Source of the DNA: an uncultured Collinsella sp.
GTDB lineage: Bacteria; Actinomycetota; Coriobacteriia; Coriobacteriales; Coriobacteriaceae
Direction: 5' to 3'
Assembly (NCBI GenBank): GCA_900541685.1
Contig: UQKM01000018.1
Location: 1 to 48,360, forward strand
Length of the DNA: 48,360 nucleotides
Part shown: one piece after another, positions 15,591 through 24,043 of the stretch
Position numbering within the stretch: the stretch's first letter is position 1
Layout of the letters: every line of letters begins with the position of its first letter
Program-made: the position numbers and the translations under genes
Notes under the pieces: generated by a model
Databases searched by the model: none
What the model was told of the DNA's origin: nothing
The model's input: the letters and a program-made list of their open reading frames with translations, nothing else

Positions 15591-16488
15591 TGCAAAGAAA
15601 CGTGGAGGATTGGGACGTGGACTCAATGCTTTGGTCTCAGAGGCCGAGTATGAGACCGGTGGTTCAGCTGCGTCGGCTTCAAATGCAGCATCTGAAACTA
15701 AATTGCCTATTGAGGATATCGTTCCCAACCCTAATCAGCCGCGAATTCACTTTAACGAAACTGAACTTCGAGAGTTGAGCGAGTCGATTCAAGAACATGG
15801 CGTTTTGCAGCCGCTGTTGGTGCGCAAGCATGGAAACGGCTATGAGATCATCGCTGGTGAGCGCCGTTACCAGGCGTCAAAGCTTGCTGGTCTTGAGGAA
15901 CTGCCTGTCATCATTAAGGAAGTTAATGATGAGGAGATGCTCGCTCTTGCTCTTATCGAGAATCTTCAACGTTCTGATTTGAATCCCGTCGAAGAGGCAA
16001 AGGGCTATCGTCAGCTCATTGATGCCAGCGGCATGACTCAGGAGGCGTTATCAAAGGCTGTCAGTAAGTCTCGTTCGTCAATCACTAATTCACTTCGTTT
16101 GCTAGATCTTCCAGACGTTGTACAGCAGATGATTTTCGAGGGCAAGCTTACTGCGGGCCATGCAAGAGCGATTCTTGCAGTTCCATATGAAGATGCCAGG
16201 ATTCGACTTGCTGAGAAGGTTGTTGCAGAAGGTCTTTCCGTTAGAGCGACAGAAAATCTTGCTCCGTTGTTTTCTGCCGGAGAGACGCTAAGGACTCCGA
16301 GGCCAGCAACACCTCAGTCATTCAAAAAGGCCGCTCGAGTCCTTCGTCAAGTTTTCAACACGAATGTACGTGTGAAGAGCTCGCGTGGCAAGAATAAAAT
16401 TGAAATCGAGTTCAAAGACGAAGAAGAGCTCTCCCGTATCCTTGGCGAAATGATTCAATTTGGGCAGGAGGATCAGGATGAAGAGTAA
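15583..16488 (+). CDS. parB: chromosome partitioning protein ParB (Spo0J)
   Basis: ParB binds parS, uses CTP to clamp and slide on DNA, and recruits SMC. The N-terminal CTPase domain has the GERRYQA motif and IENLQRSDLNP box. A helix-turn-helix (TQEALSKAVSKSRSSITNSL region) and a C-terminal dimerisation segment follow. The 301-residue length is normal. The GTG start overlaps the parA end, and the 3' end overlaps the next small gene by 11 bases. Confidence 0.97.
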   Translation: MPSAKKRGGLGRGLNALVSEAEYETGGSAASASNAASETKLPIEDIVPNPNQPRIHFNETELRELSESIQEHGVLQPLLVRKHGNGYEIIAGERRYQASKLAGLEELPVIIKEVNDEEMLALALIENLQRSDLNPVEEAKGYRQLIDASGMTQEALSKAVSKSRSSITNSLRLLDLPDVVQQMIFEGKLTAGHARAILAVPYEDARIRLAEKVVAEGLSVRATENLAPLFSAGETLRTPRPATPQSFKKAARVLRQVFNTNVRVKSSRGKNKIEIEFKDEEELSRILGEMIQFGQEDQDEE

Positions 16489-16732
16489 GGTTCTCGCAGT
16501 CATTGCATTGGCAACCACTGTCGCTGCTGGTGCTTTTGCGGGTTATAAGATTGCGACAGATGATGAACTGCGCGGTCGACTGCTGCGTGGCGCTCAGGAT
16601 ATCGTCGATACATCTAAGAAGAAAATGGATGTCATGACCGAAGATGTCGCTATGCGCACTGCTCAGGTGACTAAGAATCCCAAGATCAACCAAGACTGGG
16701 TTAACCATCAGTGGGAAAATGTTGGCTATTAG
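16478..16732 (+). CDS. small membrane protein coupled to parB
   Basis: This 84-residue protein has one N-terminal membrane segment (about residues 4-26, Ala/Val-rich), then a charged amphipathic region with TDDELRGRLLRGAQDIVD and Lys-rich helices. It looks like the YtxH-type layout (membrane anchor plus coiled helix), but I cannot assign a family with certainty. I choose ATG 16478 after AGGAGG inside the parB end. A TTG at 16460 would lack a ribosome site. The 11-base overlap with parB means coupled translation and suggests a link to the origin or membrane. Confidence 0.75.
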   Translation: MKSKVLAVIALATTVAAGAFAGYKIATDDELRGRLLRGAQDIVDTSKKKMDVMTEDVAMRTAQVTKNPKINQDWVNHQWENVGY

Positions 16733-16760
16733 GTACCTAACAATTACTTACCTGTTTTGA

Positions 16761-16802
16761 AGGGGTCCTTGTCTGATTCATGAGACAAGGACCCCTTATT
16801 TT
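16761..16802 (+). terminator. Rho-independent terminator after the parAB operon
   Basis: A perfect 14-bp stem (16761-16774 with 16783-16796) has an 8-base loop, followed by TATTTT. Confidence 0.92.
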
Positions 16803-16857
16803 GGCCATATAACTAACCTTATGTAAATCAAATCCAATAGCATGAATATAAATGAAA

Positions 16858-16890
16858 CAGCCCTGGTTGCATTATTTGCAACCAGGGCTG
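16858..16890 (-). terminator. hairpin terminator after rlmN
   Basis: A perfect 14-bp stem (16858-16871 with 16877-16890) has a 5-base loop. On the minus strand only a short TTTCATTT tract follows. It probably ends the rlmN transcript. Confidence 0.7.
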
Positions 16891-16895
16891 TCGGA

Positions 16896-16911
16896 TGTTT
16901 CACATGAAACG
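16896..16911. promoter_or_regulatory. degenerate parS-like site
   Basis: TGTTTCACATGAAACG has two changes from the perfect parS sequence. It lies between the rlmN stop and its terminator, 2.2 kb from the three perfect sites. It may be a weak fourth ParB site. Confidence 0.5.
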
Positions 16912-16930
16912 TTATGGGACGCAGACTCCC

Positions 16931-17983
16931 CTATGCGTTCTTCTGGACCTTGAAACGTTGCTTCAGCTGACCGCAGGCGGCATCAATATCATTGCCGCGA
17001 GAATTACGGATTGTGGTCTCGATGCCACGAGACTCAAGGCGACGCTGAAGATCCTCGACCTTATGAATCGGCGACGGCTTGAGCGGGCTGCCCTCGATGT
17101 CGTTAAGCTGAATCAGGTTAACGTGGCACAGCGTTCCTTCGCAGAAGTCGCAGAGTGCCTGCATCTCGGGATTCGTATCGTTGACGCCTTCGATCATGGC
17201 ATATTCATAGGTCGGGCGGCGGCCAGTCTTTTCGGTGTAGAGCTGAAGTGCCTCGTGAAGGCGGAGCAGCGTGTACTTCTTAACACCGGGCATGAGCTTA
17301 TTGCGCGTCGACTGGATGGCGGAATGCAGGGAAACGGCAAGCGTGAACTGCTCGGGGATGTCGGCAAATTTGCGAATACCGGGAATAACGCCGCTGGTAG
17401 AGACGGTGAGATGACGGGCGCCGATACCGATGCCATCGGGGTCGTTGAGGATACGCAGTGCCTTGAGAACCTCGTCGTAGTTGGCGAACGGCTCGCCCTG
17501 GCCCATGAAGACAACGCTCGTGGCACGCTCGCCAAAGTCGTTGGATACATGAAGTACCTGGTCGACGATCTCTTGAGCGGTCAGAGAGCGCTTGAGGCCG
17601 TTGAGACCGGTAGCGCAAAAGGCGCAGCTCATGCCACAGCCTGCCTGGGTGGAAACGCAGACGGAAAGCTTGTTACGACGGGGCATACCGACAGTCTCAA
17701 CGGAAATGCCGTCGTGGTACTCGAGCAGATACTTGCGAGAGCCATCTTTGGAAACCTGCTTGGTGAGTTCAGTCGGCGTGTCAAAGGCAAAAGCTCCTTT
17801 AAGCTGCTCGCGGAAAGCCTTGGGAAGGTTGGTCATATCGTCAAATGAACAAACGTTCTTCTCAAAGACCCATTCGATGAGCTGCTTTGCGCGGAAGGCG
17901 GGCTGGCCAAGTTCGGCCACAAGCTCGCGAATATCGTTTTGGCTCAAGTCGCGAATGTCCTGAGATTTAGTCCTGGGATTCAT
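16931..17983 (-). CDS. rlmN: dual-specificity rRNA/tRNA methyltransferase RlmN
   Basis: RlmN is a radical-SAM enzyme that makes 2-methyladenosine at A2503 of 23S rRNA and at A37 of some tRNAs. The iron-sulfur motif CGMSCAFC is intact, as is the C-terminal methyl-carrier Cys in RGNDIDAACGQL. The VVFMGQGEPFANYDEV segment and the ERAT loop support RlmN rather than the resistance enzyme Cfr. It is 350 residues, a normal length, and is transcribed divergently from ddl. Confidence 0.95.
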   Translation of the reverse strand: MNPRTKSQDIRDLSQNDIRELVAELGQPAFRAKQLIEWVFEKNVCSFDDMTNLPKAFREQLKGAFAFDTPTELTKQVSKDGSRKYLLEYHDGISVETVGMPRRNKLSVCVSTQAGCGMSCAFCATGLNGLKRSLTAQEIVDQVLHVSNDFGERATSVVFMGQGEPFANYDEVLKALRILNDPDGIGIGARHLTVSTSGVIPGIRKFADIPEQFTLAVSLHSAIQSTRNKLMPGVKKYTLLRLHEALQLYTEKTGRRPTYEYAMIEGVNDTNPEMQALCDFCEGTLCHVNLIQLNDIEGSPLKPSPIHKVEDLQRRLESRGIETTIRNSRGNDIDAACGQLKQRFKVQKNA

Positions 17984-18068
17984 GGAAGCCTTTCGATTTT
18001 GGGGAAACGTAGAGGGTATCGCTACAATATGGTATCAGCTGCAGAAATTATAGAGGAGGAGTCTGCCC

Positions 18069-19034
18069 ATGCCGGGTAAAAGCCTAGAGAACATGCACGT
18101 AGCGGTCTTGGCGGGCGGTCATTCCGCTGAGCGCGAGATCTCGCTCAATTCGGGAAAGAACGTCGTGGTGGCCCTGAAGGAGGCCGGCTACACTTCGGTG
18201 GAGCTGCTCGACACGGCTGCCGATGATTTTATGGTAACCATGGCGACCGGTGGTTTCGACGTGGCGTTTATCGCCATGCACGGCGCCGGCGGTGAGGATG
18301 GCGCCATGCAGGGTGCCATGGAGACCTTGGGTATCCCCTACACGGCCTCGGGCGTGCTTGCCAGCGCTTGCGGTGCCGACAAGGAGGTCTCTAAGCTCCT
18401 GTACGCAAAGGCGGGCATTCCCATTGCCCCCGGCCTTGCGCTCGAGGTAGGCGATGAAGTCGATATCGATCATATCGTTGAGGTTTGTGGCGAGCGCTGC
18501 TTTGTGAAGCCGGCCGTAAACGGTTCCAGCTATGGCATTTCCCTGGTCCATGAGCCCTCCGAGCTGCCCGCGGCAATCGCCAAGGCGTTTGAGTACGGCG
18601 ACAAGGTGCTGGTCGAGAAGTGCATCGAGGGTACCGAGATCACCGTCGGCGTATACGGCGAGGATGACGTGTGCGCTCTGCCGATCGTTGAGATCCGCAA
18701 GCCCGAGGACTGCGAGTTCTACGATCTGGACGTGAAGTATGTCGACCCCACGGATATCCATCGCATTCCGGCACAGATTTCGCCCGAGAACTACGCTCGT
18801 GCTCAGGAGCTCGCCTGTGCTGCCCATAAGGCACTCGGCTGCCTGGGTATCTCGCGCAGCGACTTTATCGTGAGCGAGGATGGCCCCGTCATCCTCGAGA
18901 CCAATACCATTCCCGGCATGACCGATACGTCGCTGTATCCGGATGAAATCCGCCACACCGACGACATGACGTTCCCGCAGGTCTGTGACAGCCTGATCCG
19001 TATGGGTCTTCGTCGAGCGGGCATTGCATGCTAA
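18069..19034 (+). CDS. ddl: D-alanine--D-alanine ligase
   Basis: Ddl joins two D-Ala molecules for peptidoglycan precursors. The ATP-grasp protein (321 residues) shows GGHSAEREISL at the N-terminus, KPAVNGSSYG in the ATP lid region, the omega-loop segment EFYDLDVKYVD, and the metal/substrate motif LETNTIPGMTDTSLYP. The omega-loop Tyr in VKY matches D-Ala-D-Ala ligases, so there is no sign of a VanA-type D-lactate enzyme. A GAGGAGG ribosome site precedes the ATG. The 3' end overlaps the helicase gene by 7 bases. Confidence 0.95.
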   Translation: MPGKSLENMHVAVLAGGHSAEREISLNSGKNVVVALKEAGYTSVELLDTAADDFMVTMATGGFDVAFIAMHGAGGEDGAMQGAMETLGIPYTASGVLASACGADKEVSKLLYAKAGIPIAPGLALEVGDEVDIDHIVEVCGERCFVKPAVNGSSYGISLVHEPSELPAAIAKAFEYGDKVLVEKCIEGTEITVGVYGEDDVCALPIVEIRKPEDCEFYDLDVKYVDPTDIHRIPAQISPENYARAQELACAAHKALGCLGISRSDFIVSEDGPVILETNTIPGMTDTSLYPDEIRHTDDMTFPQVCDSLIRMGLRRAGIAC

Positions 19035-21922
19035 TCGAGGACGCGGTTTCGTCAGGAACGCCGCAGTTTGTCATCGACTCCTATGCCACGCTTGCCGAGC
19101 GCGCCAAAACCCAATCGTTTGGCCTCATCGAGGAAGACGTTATCGTCCTCGATACCGAGACCACGGGTCTTTCGGTGCAGGACAACGAGCTTATCGAGAT
19201 ATCGGCGGCTCGCCTTTCGGGCCGCGAGGTTGTCGATCGCTTCGATACCTTCGTGCATCCCAAGCAGCTGATTCCCGCCGAGATTACTGAGCTCACGAGC
19301 ATTACAAACGCCGATGTGGCAGATGCCCCGTCGGCCGTTGAGGCTGTCGCCGCTCTCGCCGATTTTGTCGGCGGCTGCCCGGTAATCGCACATAACGCCA
19401 CCTTCGACCGTTCGTTTATCGAGTCGGTCAAGGGCGGCGTCAACGTCAGCGACATCTGGATCGATTCGCTGGCACTGTCGCGCATCGCGCTTCCGCGCCT
19501 GGCCTCGCACAAGCTGTCTTTTATGGCCGATCTGTTTGGCTGCGACTCGGTATCACACCGTGCCAATGCCGACGTCGACGCCCTGTGTGGCGTATGGCGC
19601 GTGTTGCTCGTGGCGCTCACCGACTTGCCCCAGGGCCTCATGGCGCGCCTAGCCGACATGCATCCGGACGTGCCTTGGTCCTATCGTCCTATCTTCTCAT
19701 TCTTGGCAAGGCAGAACCCTGGTTCTATCTTCTCTCTCAGCGCCGCTCGTGCTGACGTTCTCAAGGCCGATCGCGCCGACGATCGGGTGGACGCCGATGA
19801 GCTGCCGGTTCTCAAGATGCCGAGTCGTGAGGAGATCGAGGCAGACTATGCGCCAGGTGGCCTGGTCAATCGCATGTATCCCACCTACGAGCCGCGTGAT
19901 GAGCAGATCGCGATGGCACTCGAGGTCCGCGATGCGCTGGTCACGGGCACTCATCGAGTAATTGAGGCAGGCACAGGCGTCGGCAAATCGATGGCCTATC
20001 TGGTGCCTTTTGCCGAGGCAGCACGCCGTAACAACATCACGGTAGGTATTGCGACCAAATCGAACAATCTTGCCGGCCAGCTCATGTACCATGAGCTGCC
20101 AAAACTTGCCGAGCAACTGGACGGTGGTCTGTCATTTTGCGCTCTCAAGGGGTATGACCACTATCCGTGCCTGCGCAAGCTCGAGCGCATGAGCCGCGGC
20201 CAGGTCGAGATTACCACCAAGCGCGATCCGGCGGACACGCTCACGGCGGTCGCGGTCATTATGGCGTACGTCTGCCAATCAGCCGATGGCGACCTCGACT
20301 CGCTCGGCATTCGGTGGCGCAGCGTCAACCGTCCCGACTTTACGACGGCCTCGCGCGAGTGTGCTCGTCGCCTCTGCCCGTTTTTCCCTGATAAATGTTT
20401 GGTCCACGGCGCTCGCCGTCGTGCGGCGCATGCCGATGTGGTGGTCACCAACCATTCCCTGCTGTTCCGCAACGTCGCGGCCGAGGGCAGGATTTTGCCT
20501 CCGATTCGTCATTGGGTAATCGACGAGGCCCATTCCATCGAGCGCGAGGCGCGCCGTCAGTGGGCGCGTGTGGTGTCGGCGGACGAATCGCGCGTTCTGT
20601 TTGAGCGTCTGGGTGGCTCGAGCACCGGCGCGCTAAGCCAGGTTTCCCGTGATTTGGCAACCTCCGAGGGCTCTACGCTCTATCTGGGCCTTACTGCCAA
20701 GGCGACGTCGACGGTTGCGCGCGCGAGCATGGCGATCGCCGGCGTGTTCGATGGCGTTCGCGAGCTCGGCCGCCGTGCGCGTGGGGGTTATGACAATGCC
20801 AATCTATGGATTGGCCCCGAGCTGCGCGAATCTGACGACTGGCATGATTTCTTACAGTCGGCCTACACTGGCATCGACGCATTGGAACAAGCTGACAAGA
20901 GCGTCGACGCGCTGGTGCAAGCCGTCGCCGCCGACAAGCCAGAGGTTGTTGTCGACCTGGGTGATATCTCGCGCCGCCTGCACGAGCTGGCCGAGAACCT
21001 AAAACTCATCATTGATGGTACCGATGAACACTACGTGTATTCGCTGCAGGTCAATCGCAGGCTGCGTGCCGGCGGAGAGTCAATGACCGCAGAGCGCATC
21101 GACATTGGCGAGGCCTTGGCAACCGAGTGGCTGCCCGAGGTTCACACGGCTATCTTTGCCTCGGCGACCATGACGGTGTCCAAAAGCTTTGAGCACTTTA
21201 ACCATGCGGTCGGCCTTGATCGCATCGGTGCTTCAACGTCGTCATCGCTGCACTTGGATTCGAGCTACGACTTCGATTCGAACATGGCTGTAGTCGTTGC
21301 GGGCGATATCCCCGATCCGCGCGATCGTGAGAGCTATCTTACGGCGCTCGAGCGCGTACTGGTCGACGCCCATCTTGCCATGGGCGGATCGGTGCTCACG
21401 TTGTTCACCAATCGGCGCGACATGGAGGACCTATACGCCCGCGTTGAGCCCAAGATGGCCCGTGCGGGTCTGGAGCTCAACTGCCAGCAGCGCAACTCAT
21501 CTCCTCGTCGCCTGCGCGACCGGTTTATCAACGAACCGACCTCGTCGCTTTTTGCGCTCAAGGCCTTCTGGGAGGGGTTTGATGCCAGCGGCGAGACGCT
21601 GCGCTGCGTCATCATTCCCAAGTTGCCGTTCTCGAGCCCCACGGACCCGCTCTCGTGCGAGCGCAACCTGCGCGAAGACCGCGCATGGGCGCGCTATTCG
21701 CTGCCCGAGGCGGTGCTCGAGGTTAAGCAGGCCGCGGGGCGTTTGATTCGCTCGTCGACCGATAGCGGCGTGCTGATCTTGGCGGATCCTCGCCTGGTGA
21801 CGAAGGGCTATGGCAAGAAGTTCTTAACGTCGCTGCCCACGAGCTCCTACCAGCGCATCGAATCGGCGCAGATCGGGCACTATCTACAGCTGTGGCGCGC
21901 ACGCCACGAGCGGCGGCGCTAA
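19028..21922 (+). CDS. dinG: DnaQ-like exonuclease / DinG-type helicase fusion
   Basis: This 964-residue protein fuses two enzymes. The N-terminal DEDDh 3'-5' exonuclease has D42 and E44 in DTETTG, D127 in HNATFD, and H177 with D182 in HRANADVD. It is followed by an XPD/DinG superfamily-2 helicase: Walker A AGTGVGKS (314-321), DEAH (499-502) and motif VI QAAGRLIRS. Four cysteines (C381, C445, C450, C457) sit where DinG/XPD carry a 4Fe-4S cluster, so both the exonuclease and the iron-sulfur domain seem present. It probably unwinds or degrades damaged or R-loop DNA. It is coupled to ddl upstream, and its stop overlaps that of the convergent WYL gene. Confidence 0.88.
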   Translation: MLIEDAVSSGTPQFVIDSYATLAERAKTQSFGLIEEDVIVLDTETTGLSVQDNELIEISAARLSGREVVDRFDTFVHPKQLIPAEITELTSITNADVADAPSAVEAVAALADFVGGCPVIAHNATFDRSFIESVKGGVNVSDIWIDSLALSRIALPRLASHKLSFMADLFGCDSVSHRANADVDALCGVWRVLLVALTDLPQGLMARLADMHPDVPWSYRPIFSFLARQNPGSIFSLSAARADVLKADRADDRVDADELPVLKMPSREEIEADYAPGGLVNRMYPTYEPRDEQIAMALEVRDALVTGTHRVIEAGTGVGKSMAYLVPFAEAARRNNITVGIATKSNNLAGQLMYHELPKLAEQLDGGLSFCALKGYDHYPCLRKLERMSRGQVEITTKRDPADTLTAVAVIMAYVCQSADGDLDSLGIRWRSVNRPDFTTASRECARRLCPFFPDKCLVHGARRRAAHADVVVTNHSLLFRNVAAEGRILPPIRHWVIDEAHSIEREARRQWARVVSADESRVLFERLGGSSTGALSQVSRDLATSEGSTLYLGLTAKATSTVARASMAIAGVFDGVRELGRRARGGYDNANLWIGPELRESDDWHDFLQSAYTGIDALEQADKSVDALVQAVAADKPEVVVDLGDISRRLHELAENLKLIIDGTDEHYVYSLQVNRRLRAGGESMTAERIDIGEALATEWLPEVHTAIFASATMTVSKSFEHFNHAVGLDRIGASTSSSLHLDSSYDFDSNMAVVVAGDIPDPRDRESYLTALERVLVDAHLAMGGSVLTLFTNRRDMEDLYARVEPKMARAGLELNCQQRNSSPRRLRDRFINEPTSSLFALKAFWEGFDASGETLRCVIIPKLPFSSPTDPLSCERNLREDRAWARYSLPEAVLEVKQAAGRLIRSSTDSGVLILADPRLVTKGYGKKFLTSLPTSSYQRIESAQIGHYLQLWRARHERRR

Positions 21923-22836
21923 AGCGGACAGACGAGAGTTTTTGCCATATCGCACAGACGCTTTGACAGGGTGGGGTCATCCAAGATGCGGATGGCTCCG
22001 CCCGCTGCGATTATCTGGCTCAGTAGCCAACGCTCGGAGCCGTAATGCACGGTTACCGTTGCCATGTCTGCCCCGCTGCGCTCGATGAGGGTGATGCCGG
22101 CCCAGTCCAGATGCTCCGCCATATCGAATGGCATCAAGAGCTTTGCGCTACGCTGCGTCCGGGCAAGGGAATCGTGGAGGGATGCGACGTCCGGTGCGTG
22201 AGGCACGACGGAGTCTTCCGTCAAGGCGAGTCCCTCGATTTTATCCATGCGATAGGTGCGCTGCTCATCGACCGCGATGTCCCAGGCAATCAGATATGTT
22301 TGGTCGCCGTTTGCTGTAATGCGCAAGGGGTCGACCAGACGCTCGCGTGGCCGCGCATCGTCCATCGAGCGATACGAGATACGACAGCGAACGCCGTCCT
22401 GAATGGCGCAGCTCAGCTGCTGCCAGTGCGACCCGTGGTTGACGGTGTCAAAGACGTGCTGGTTATAGCCGAGCTCTTCGGGTAGAAGAGCATGTCGAAT
22501 TCGAGCCGCCGCCTGGGGCTCGATCCCCAACGATTCAAGTTCGTGGTTGAGCACAGCGCCCTCGGCGGCACTCAGGCGCAGCGGTAGTACACGCCCGGCG
22601 TCACCGGTGAGGACCACGCGCTCGCCGTGGCATTCGCAGATGATACGCGCACCCGATTCTCGGTCCGCGAGCGTCGAGACGATCTCGAGAATCTCGTCGA
22701 GCGACGCCCCCGTGATGTCAAAGCGACTGCAAATCTCGGTTCGTGTCATGCCGCTCTCGCCGGCGGCGTAGAGGGCCTCCATGATGTCGATGGCGCGCGA
22801 GAGCCTCTGCTCGCTGGTGAGTTTACGCACGGGCAT
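21919..22836 (-). CDS. WYL-domain transcriptional regulator (PafC-like)
   Basis: The 305-residue protein has an N-terminal winged helix (residues about 5-60, with GMTRTEICSRFDITGASLDEI), a WYL ligand-sensing domain around CRISYRSMDDARPRERLVDPLRI and a C-terminal WCX-type region. WYL pairs such as PafB/PafC activate DNA-damage genes in Actinobacteria. I use ATG 22834-22836; a TTG at 22855 is possible. The start lies inside the end of the upstream WYL gene (14-base overlap). The stop overlaps the convergent helicase gene by 4 bases. Confidence 0.82.
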   Translation of the reverse strand: MPVRKLTSEQRLSRAIDIMEALYAAGESGMTRTEICSRFDITGASLDEILEIVSTLADRESGARIICECHGERVVLTGDAGRVLPLRLSAAEGAVLNHELESLGIEPQAAARIRHALLPEELGYNQHVFDTVNHGSHWQQLSCAIQDGVRCRISYRSMDDARPRERLVDPLRITANGDQTYLIAWDIAVDEQRTYRMDKIEGLALTEDSVVPHAPDVASLHDSLARTQRSAKLLMPFDMAEHLDWAGITLIERSGADMATVTVHYGSERWLLSQIIAAGGAIRILDDPTLSKRLCDMAKTLVCPL

Positions 22837-23845
22837 GCTCGTGCACCGTCCTTTCAATGAGGTGGTTCCACGCCTGCTTGAGCGATTTGGGGGCCATGGG
22901 CCTCATGCCGTCCATGGCGTGGGCCATGCAAAATGAGGCGGCGGCTTCAAGATCGCGCACGTCAACGGTCCAAGTCCATCCCGAATCGGTGTGTGCGAGC
23001 TCACCTCGCCCGCGCGTGAGGCCGTTGATCATATCGATCTGCGTCTGCGGGGCGAACGAGAACGTAGCCGCGACGGGCGGGCGGTCGGCAAAATCGAATT
23101 CAAAGAACAGGTAGTCGTTGAGATTGAAGTCTGCAGGGATGGCGTAGGCCTTCGAAGGACGCCAAGCGCGAACGATACGGTCGCAGCGGAATGTCCTGAT
23201 GTCGTCGGTGGCATTGTCGAGGCCGCAGAAGTACGCAACGCCCTCGCGCTCGAACATGCCGTAGACGCAGACGGTACGCTCTTTCTGCTCACCGCGTCCG
23301 TTCTGATATAAAAATCGCAGTGCGCATCGCTCGGCAAAGGCGCTCCATACCGCATCGACGGTGGGAGAGCGGCGGATCGGTGCTTCGTCCGCCGTCGTCC
23401 TGCCGGTGAGGTAGGCAATCTTGGAACGAATATCGGCAAGCGGCGCGGCAAAAGTGGATGAGCCGGCCGCTATTGTCTGGTCGATAGCGTTGAGCAGGAT
23501 ATCGGCGTCGTCTGCGGTGATGAGGCCGCCTGCCGCAAACGTGTGCTCGCGGTCGATTGTCCATGAGCTTTCCTCGGTCTCCTGCGCGCCGGCGGGGCGA
23601 ACCTCCTTGATTAAGATGCCGCGTTCGAGCAGTTTGTCACGATCGCGCCGAAACTTGCGCTTATCCGAGTCGATATTGCCCGAGCCATATCCCAGGTCAG
23701 AATCCAAGACGATCTGCTCGGTCGTCAGCGGTTCGGGGGAGCTGTTGAGCACAAAGAAAAGATTGAGGATGCGCTGAGCCGTTTTATCGAAACTGGGCTC
23801 CGAATTCCCCTTTTTAATTGTCGCGGTCGCGTCGCTTGCCGTCAT
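22823..23845 (-). CDS. WYL-domain transcriptional regulator (PafB-like)
   Basis: The 340-residue protein has an N-terminal helix-turn-helix (about 20-80, with the LTTEQIVLDSDLGYG segment) and a WYL-type domain (about 165-240, with ALRFLYQNGRG and GLDNATDDIRTFRCDRI). It is first in a two-gene operon with the next WYL gene. Tandem non-identical WYL regulators are the PafBC arrangement, where the heterodimer senses DNA damage. The damage-repair-type helicase next door supports that reading, but the ligand and targets here are not visible. Confidence 0.82.
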   Translation of the reverse strand: MTASDATATIKKGNSEPSFDKTAQRILNLFFVLNSSPEPLTTEQIVLDSDLGYGSGNIDSDKRKFRRDRDKLLERGILIKEVRPAGAQETEESSWTIDREHTFAAGGLITADDADILLNAIDQTIAAGSSTFAAPLADIRSKIAYLTGRTTADEAPIRRSPTVDAVWSAFAERCALRFLYQNGRGEQKERTVCVYGMFEREGVAYFCGLDNATDDIRTFRCDRIVRAWRPSKAYAIPADFNLNDYLFFEFDFADRPPVAATFSFAPQTQIDMINGLTRGRGELAHTDSGWTWTVDVRDLEAAASFCMAHAMDGMRPMAPKSLKQAWNHLIERTVHEHARA

Positions 23846-24043
23846 AGAGTCCTCGCATGAGAAGGTGGTTTGCTGCCATGATTTTAGTCCGATATGGAGA
23901 TTAGGCTATATCCTTGTCCGCTCGGGGCGTTAAGATGGCCCGAATTCGGTCGTTTGCGCTCGCTCGGGGTATACTTTCGACTATATACGGTTCTAATGTG
24001 CATGCATTGGGCCTATTTGTCGGATTATGGATGTGGAGCGCAC

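Noticed and set aside
16342..16360. DnaA-box-like CAAGTTTTCAACA inside parB
   Set aside because: It encodes conserved ParB residues and is a lone copy in coding sequence, so chance is the simpler explanation.
16931..17983. Possible Cfr-type resistance methyltransferase
   Set aside because: Length, the GEPFANYDEV region and the C-terminal RGNDIDAACGQL match RlmN, the housekeeping enzyme.
18069..19034. Possible D-Ala-D-Lac (vancomycin-resistance type) ligase
   Set aside because: The omega loop carries the Tyr typical of D-Ala-D-Ala ligases, and no vanH or vanX neighbours exist.
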